DNA of 6,861 bases from an uncultured Bacilli bacterium (lineage in GTDB: Bacteria; Bacillota_I; Bacilli_A; RF39; UBA660). A program made the translations under genes and the position numbers. The stretch lies in the NCBI GenBank assembly GCA_934162555.1, contig CAKPJE010000054.1, positions 1 to 6,861 of the forward strand, in the 5' to 3' direction. Below the pieces are notes generated by a model, which made no database searches, had not been told where the DNA came from, and saw only the letters and a program-made list of their open reading frames with translations. Below are positions 5,586 to 6,861 of the stretch, piece after piece (position 1 is the stretch's first letter; each line of letters begins with the position of its first letter).

Positions 5586-5601
5586 AAAAATAGGTGATTG
5601 T

Positions 5602-6069
5602 ATGGATGAATATATAGAGTACATCCAAAAGGAATTTTGTGCTTCAGCTTTTGTTATAAATCCTGTTAATAAAAAAATTCTTTTAGTGTATCATAATGAT
5701 TTTGATAGATGGGTTCAACCAGGTGGTCATATAGAAAAAAATGAAACTCCAGAAGAAACTGCTTTAAGAGAAGTTTGGGAAGAAACTGGTGTTAAAATTA
5801 AATTACTTGGGGATCATTTCCCTAGAGAACAAGATTTTATAAGACCACTTGGTATTCAAAAAAATAGAACATTAAAAGGTAAAATTCATATTGATATAAT
5901 ATATGCTGCTGTACCAATCAATAAAATTGATCATATAGATACAGATAATGATGTTGCAAAAGTAGGTTGGTTTTCTAGAAATGATTTGGAACGAATAAAA
6001 GTATTTCCTGATATAAAAATAACAATGGATTATATTTTAAAACATTATATGGGGGATTATAATGGATAA
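5602..6069 (+). CDS. Nudix hydrolase
   Basis: The protein has 155 residues, a single compact Nudix domain. The complete Nudix box GX5EX7REUXEEXGU spans residues 42-64: Gly42, Glu48, Arg56, Glu57, Glu60, Glu61 and Gly63 are all present, so the metal-binding catalytic helix should be active. It is preceded by the usual WVQPGGHIE turn (37-45). Such enzymes hydrolyse a nucleoside diphosphate linked to another group. The substrate cannot be read from the sequence, and damaged nucleotides, nucleotide sugars or dinucleotides are all possible. There is no signal peptide, so it is cytosolic. The start is ATG 5602, set by GGTGAT 3 bases upstream; a longer frame opening at TTG 5557 begins in the terminator loop. 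Its last 8 bases overlap the next gene, which indicates translational coupling. Confidence 0.93.
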   Translation: MDEYIEYIQKEFCASAFVINPVNKKILLVYHNDFDRWVQPGGHIEKNETPEETALREVWEETGVKIKLLGDHFPREQDFIRPLGIQKNRTLKGKIHIDIIYAAVPINKIDHIDTDNDVAKVGWFSRNDLERIKVFPDIKITMDYILKHYMGDYNG

Positions 6070-6691
6070 AATTACAATTATTTTTTCTAGTTTAACTTTG
6101 ATTGTTACTGTTGCTATTGCTATTTATACAGTACAAGGCAGAGTTAAAAATGAGAATAAAGAAAAACATAAACCTTATTTAATTTTAAAGAGTTTGCAAA
6201 TATTAAAAAAATTAGATCAATATAAATATTATATTACTTTAAAAAAACAAGATGTTGGGGAAGAAATTGAGATACCATTTAATATAATACTTGAAAATAT
6301 TGGTTATGGTGTTGCTAGTAACATTAGATTTTATGATTTACTAACAGGTGAATGTATAAGAGGAACACAATTGCTTGAACGAGGTATTAACCAACAACTA
6401 TTTACAACACTTGATGTTGCTTCTTCTGACATTATTCAAATTCAGATTCTTTTTATTAACTATTTAAATAAAAATGGTATAAGTCATAATAGAATTCTTT
6501 GTATTTATCAGGATTTAAATGAAAATATTTATGATTTTATTATACATATAAATATAAAAAGTAAAAAAAATTATGATTTTTATGCGTATCAAAGAGCATC
6601 TAAAAGTTACCATAAATGTATAGAAAAATCTAAAAAAGAATATAATATCATTTTAAAAGATTATAAAGGAGAAAGTAGTATTTTTCATTAA
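6062..6691 (+). CDS. Unrecognised single-span membrane protein coupled to the Nudix gene
   Basis: The protein has 209 residues. One N-terminal membrane span (about 4-24) is followed by a basic linker (27-37), so the bulk of the protein is probably cytoplasmic. The region 70-165 is rich in predicted strands and includes FNIILENIGYGVASNIRFY (73-91). A similar asparagine-glycine turn (LENIGxGxAxNI) recurs in many membrane-tethered hypothetical proteins with a beta-sandwich-like domain. The C-terminal 40 residues are lysine- and tyrosine-rich. I can assign no function. The ATG overlaps the Nudix stop in the ATGGATAA arrangement, with GGGGGAT (6051-6057) as ribosome site inside the Nudix gene, so the two proteins are made together and may act together. 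It is a real gene by codon use and context. Confidence 0.8.
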   Translation: MDKITIIFSSLTLIVTVAIAIYTVQGRVKNENKEKHKPYLILKSLQILKKLDQYKYYITLKKQDVGEEIEIPFNIILENIGYGVASNIRFYDLLTGECIRGTQLLERGINQQLFTTLDVASSDIIQIQILFINYLNKNGISHNRILCIYQDLNENIYDFIIHINIKSKKNYDFYAYQRASKSYHKCIEKSKKEYNIILKDYKGESSIFH

Positions 6692-6716
6692 AAATCAAGG
6701 CATTAACCTTGATTTA
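6691..6716 (+). terminator. Hairpin after the Nudix unit
   Basis: AAATCAAGG (6692-6700) pairs perfectly with CCTTGATTT (6707-6715) across a 6-base loop. On the + strand only three T follow, but on the - strand the stem runs into five T. It may therefore stop transcription better from the right than from the left. Confidence 0.6.
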
Positions 6717-6732
6717 AAAATGTATAAGAATA

Positions 6733-6738
6733 GGTGAT
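6733..6738 (+). promoter_or_regulatory. Ribosome binding site of the last gene
   Basis: GGTGAT at 6733-6738 lies 3 bases before ATG 6742, the same layout as in three other genes of the window. A TATAAG hexamer (6723-6728) lies just upstream, but I see no -35. Confidence 0.6.
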
Positions 6739-6741
6739 TAA

Positions 6742-6861
6742 ATGGGAATATTGGATACTTTGGTAAATGGAGGAAGGTTTACTGATACGATATTTTATAA
6801 AAAAACAAGTGATTTACAAGATAAGTATGATGCTTTAAAAAAATTAAATGATGAATACCCA
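6742..6861 (+). CDS. Start of an unrecognised gene, possibly a NERD-domain protein
   Basis: An open frame of 40 codons begins at ATG 6742 and runs off the window, starting MGILDTLVNGGRFTDTIFYK. A short hydrophobic start is followed by a charged helical stretch (about 21-39, SDLQDKYDALKKLNDEYP). That layout, in particular MGxLDxL followed by a phenylalanine-tyrosine-lysine motif and a coiled helix, recalls the N-terminus of Firmicutes proteins carrying a NERD (nuclease-related) domain, but this is memory of pattern only. The domain itself would lie beyond the window. The ribosome site is good, so the gene is probably real. Confidence 0.6.
   Translation, partial: MGILDTLVNGGRFTDTIFYKKTSDLQDKYDALKKLNDEYP

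Noticed and set aside
5557..5601. TTG start adding 15 residues to the Nudix protein
   Set aside because: It is in the loop of a terminator hairpin and has no ribosome site, while ATG 5602 follows GGTGAT.
1..6861. Use of a Mollicutes-type code in which TGA is tryptophan
   Set aside because: No TGA stop is used, which fits either code. All tryptophans are TGG and no frame reads through TGA, so nothing demands the alternative code.

Overview
The window is a strongly A+T-rich stretch, roughly three quarters A+T by eye, from a low-GC Bacillota, most likely an uncultured member of the Bacilli. Three sporulation genes in the order spoIID, spoIIQ, spoIIID, followed by an mreB/mbl homologue, are a classic Firmicutes arrangement and point to a spore-former or a recent descendant of one. 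All ten visible stop codons are TAA or TAG, and tryptophan is always TGG, so the standard bacterial code fits. Every gene is on the + strand. Intergenic gaps are very short, and no stretch of more than 100 bases lacks a gene.

Positions 1-437 hold the 3' end of an unrecognised tyrosine- and lysine-rich protein with four cysteines. A good sigma-A-type promoter (458-485) then drives a membrane-anchored protein made of two thioredoxin folds (520-1362). Its second fold has lost both redox cysteines. This unit ends in a terminator that overlaps the stop codon.

Positions 1431-4728 form the sporulation and shape block. SpoIID (peptidoglycan lytic transglycosylase on the mother-cell side) and SpoIIQ (forespore membrane LytM-like protein, catalytically degenerate here) both act during engulfment. 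SpoIIID is the small mother-cell transcription regulator. An Mbl/MreB actin homologue follows, and 2 bases after it comes a type IV pilin-like protein. Another terminator overlapping a stop codon closes the block at 4720-4745.

Positions 4789-6691 hold a DUF421/YetF-type membrane protein with its own terminator, then a promoter and an operator-like dyad (5522-5539) ahead of a two-gene unit. That unit is a canonical Nudix hydrolase and an overlapping, unrecognised single-span membrane protein. After a further hairpin, the 5' end of another gene begins at 6742 and runs off the window.

Two recurring habits stand out. Several genes are translated from GGTGAT placed exactly 3 bases before ATG, and in three of them a TATAAT hexamer lies 6-7 bases upstream of that element. 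Terminators are also folded into the ends of coding sequences. No mobile element, CRISPR array, tRNA or rRNA was seen. The block is mostly ordinary core biology with some unusual details, and I did not find a clearly new multi-gene system.
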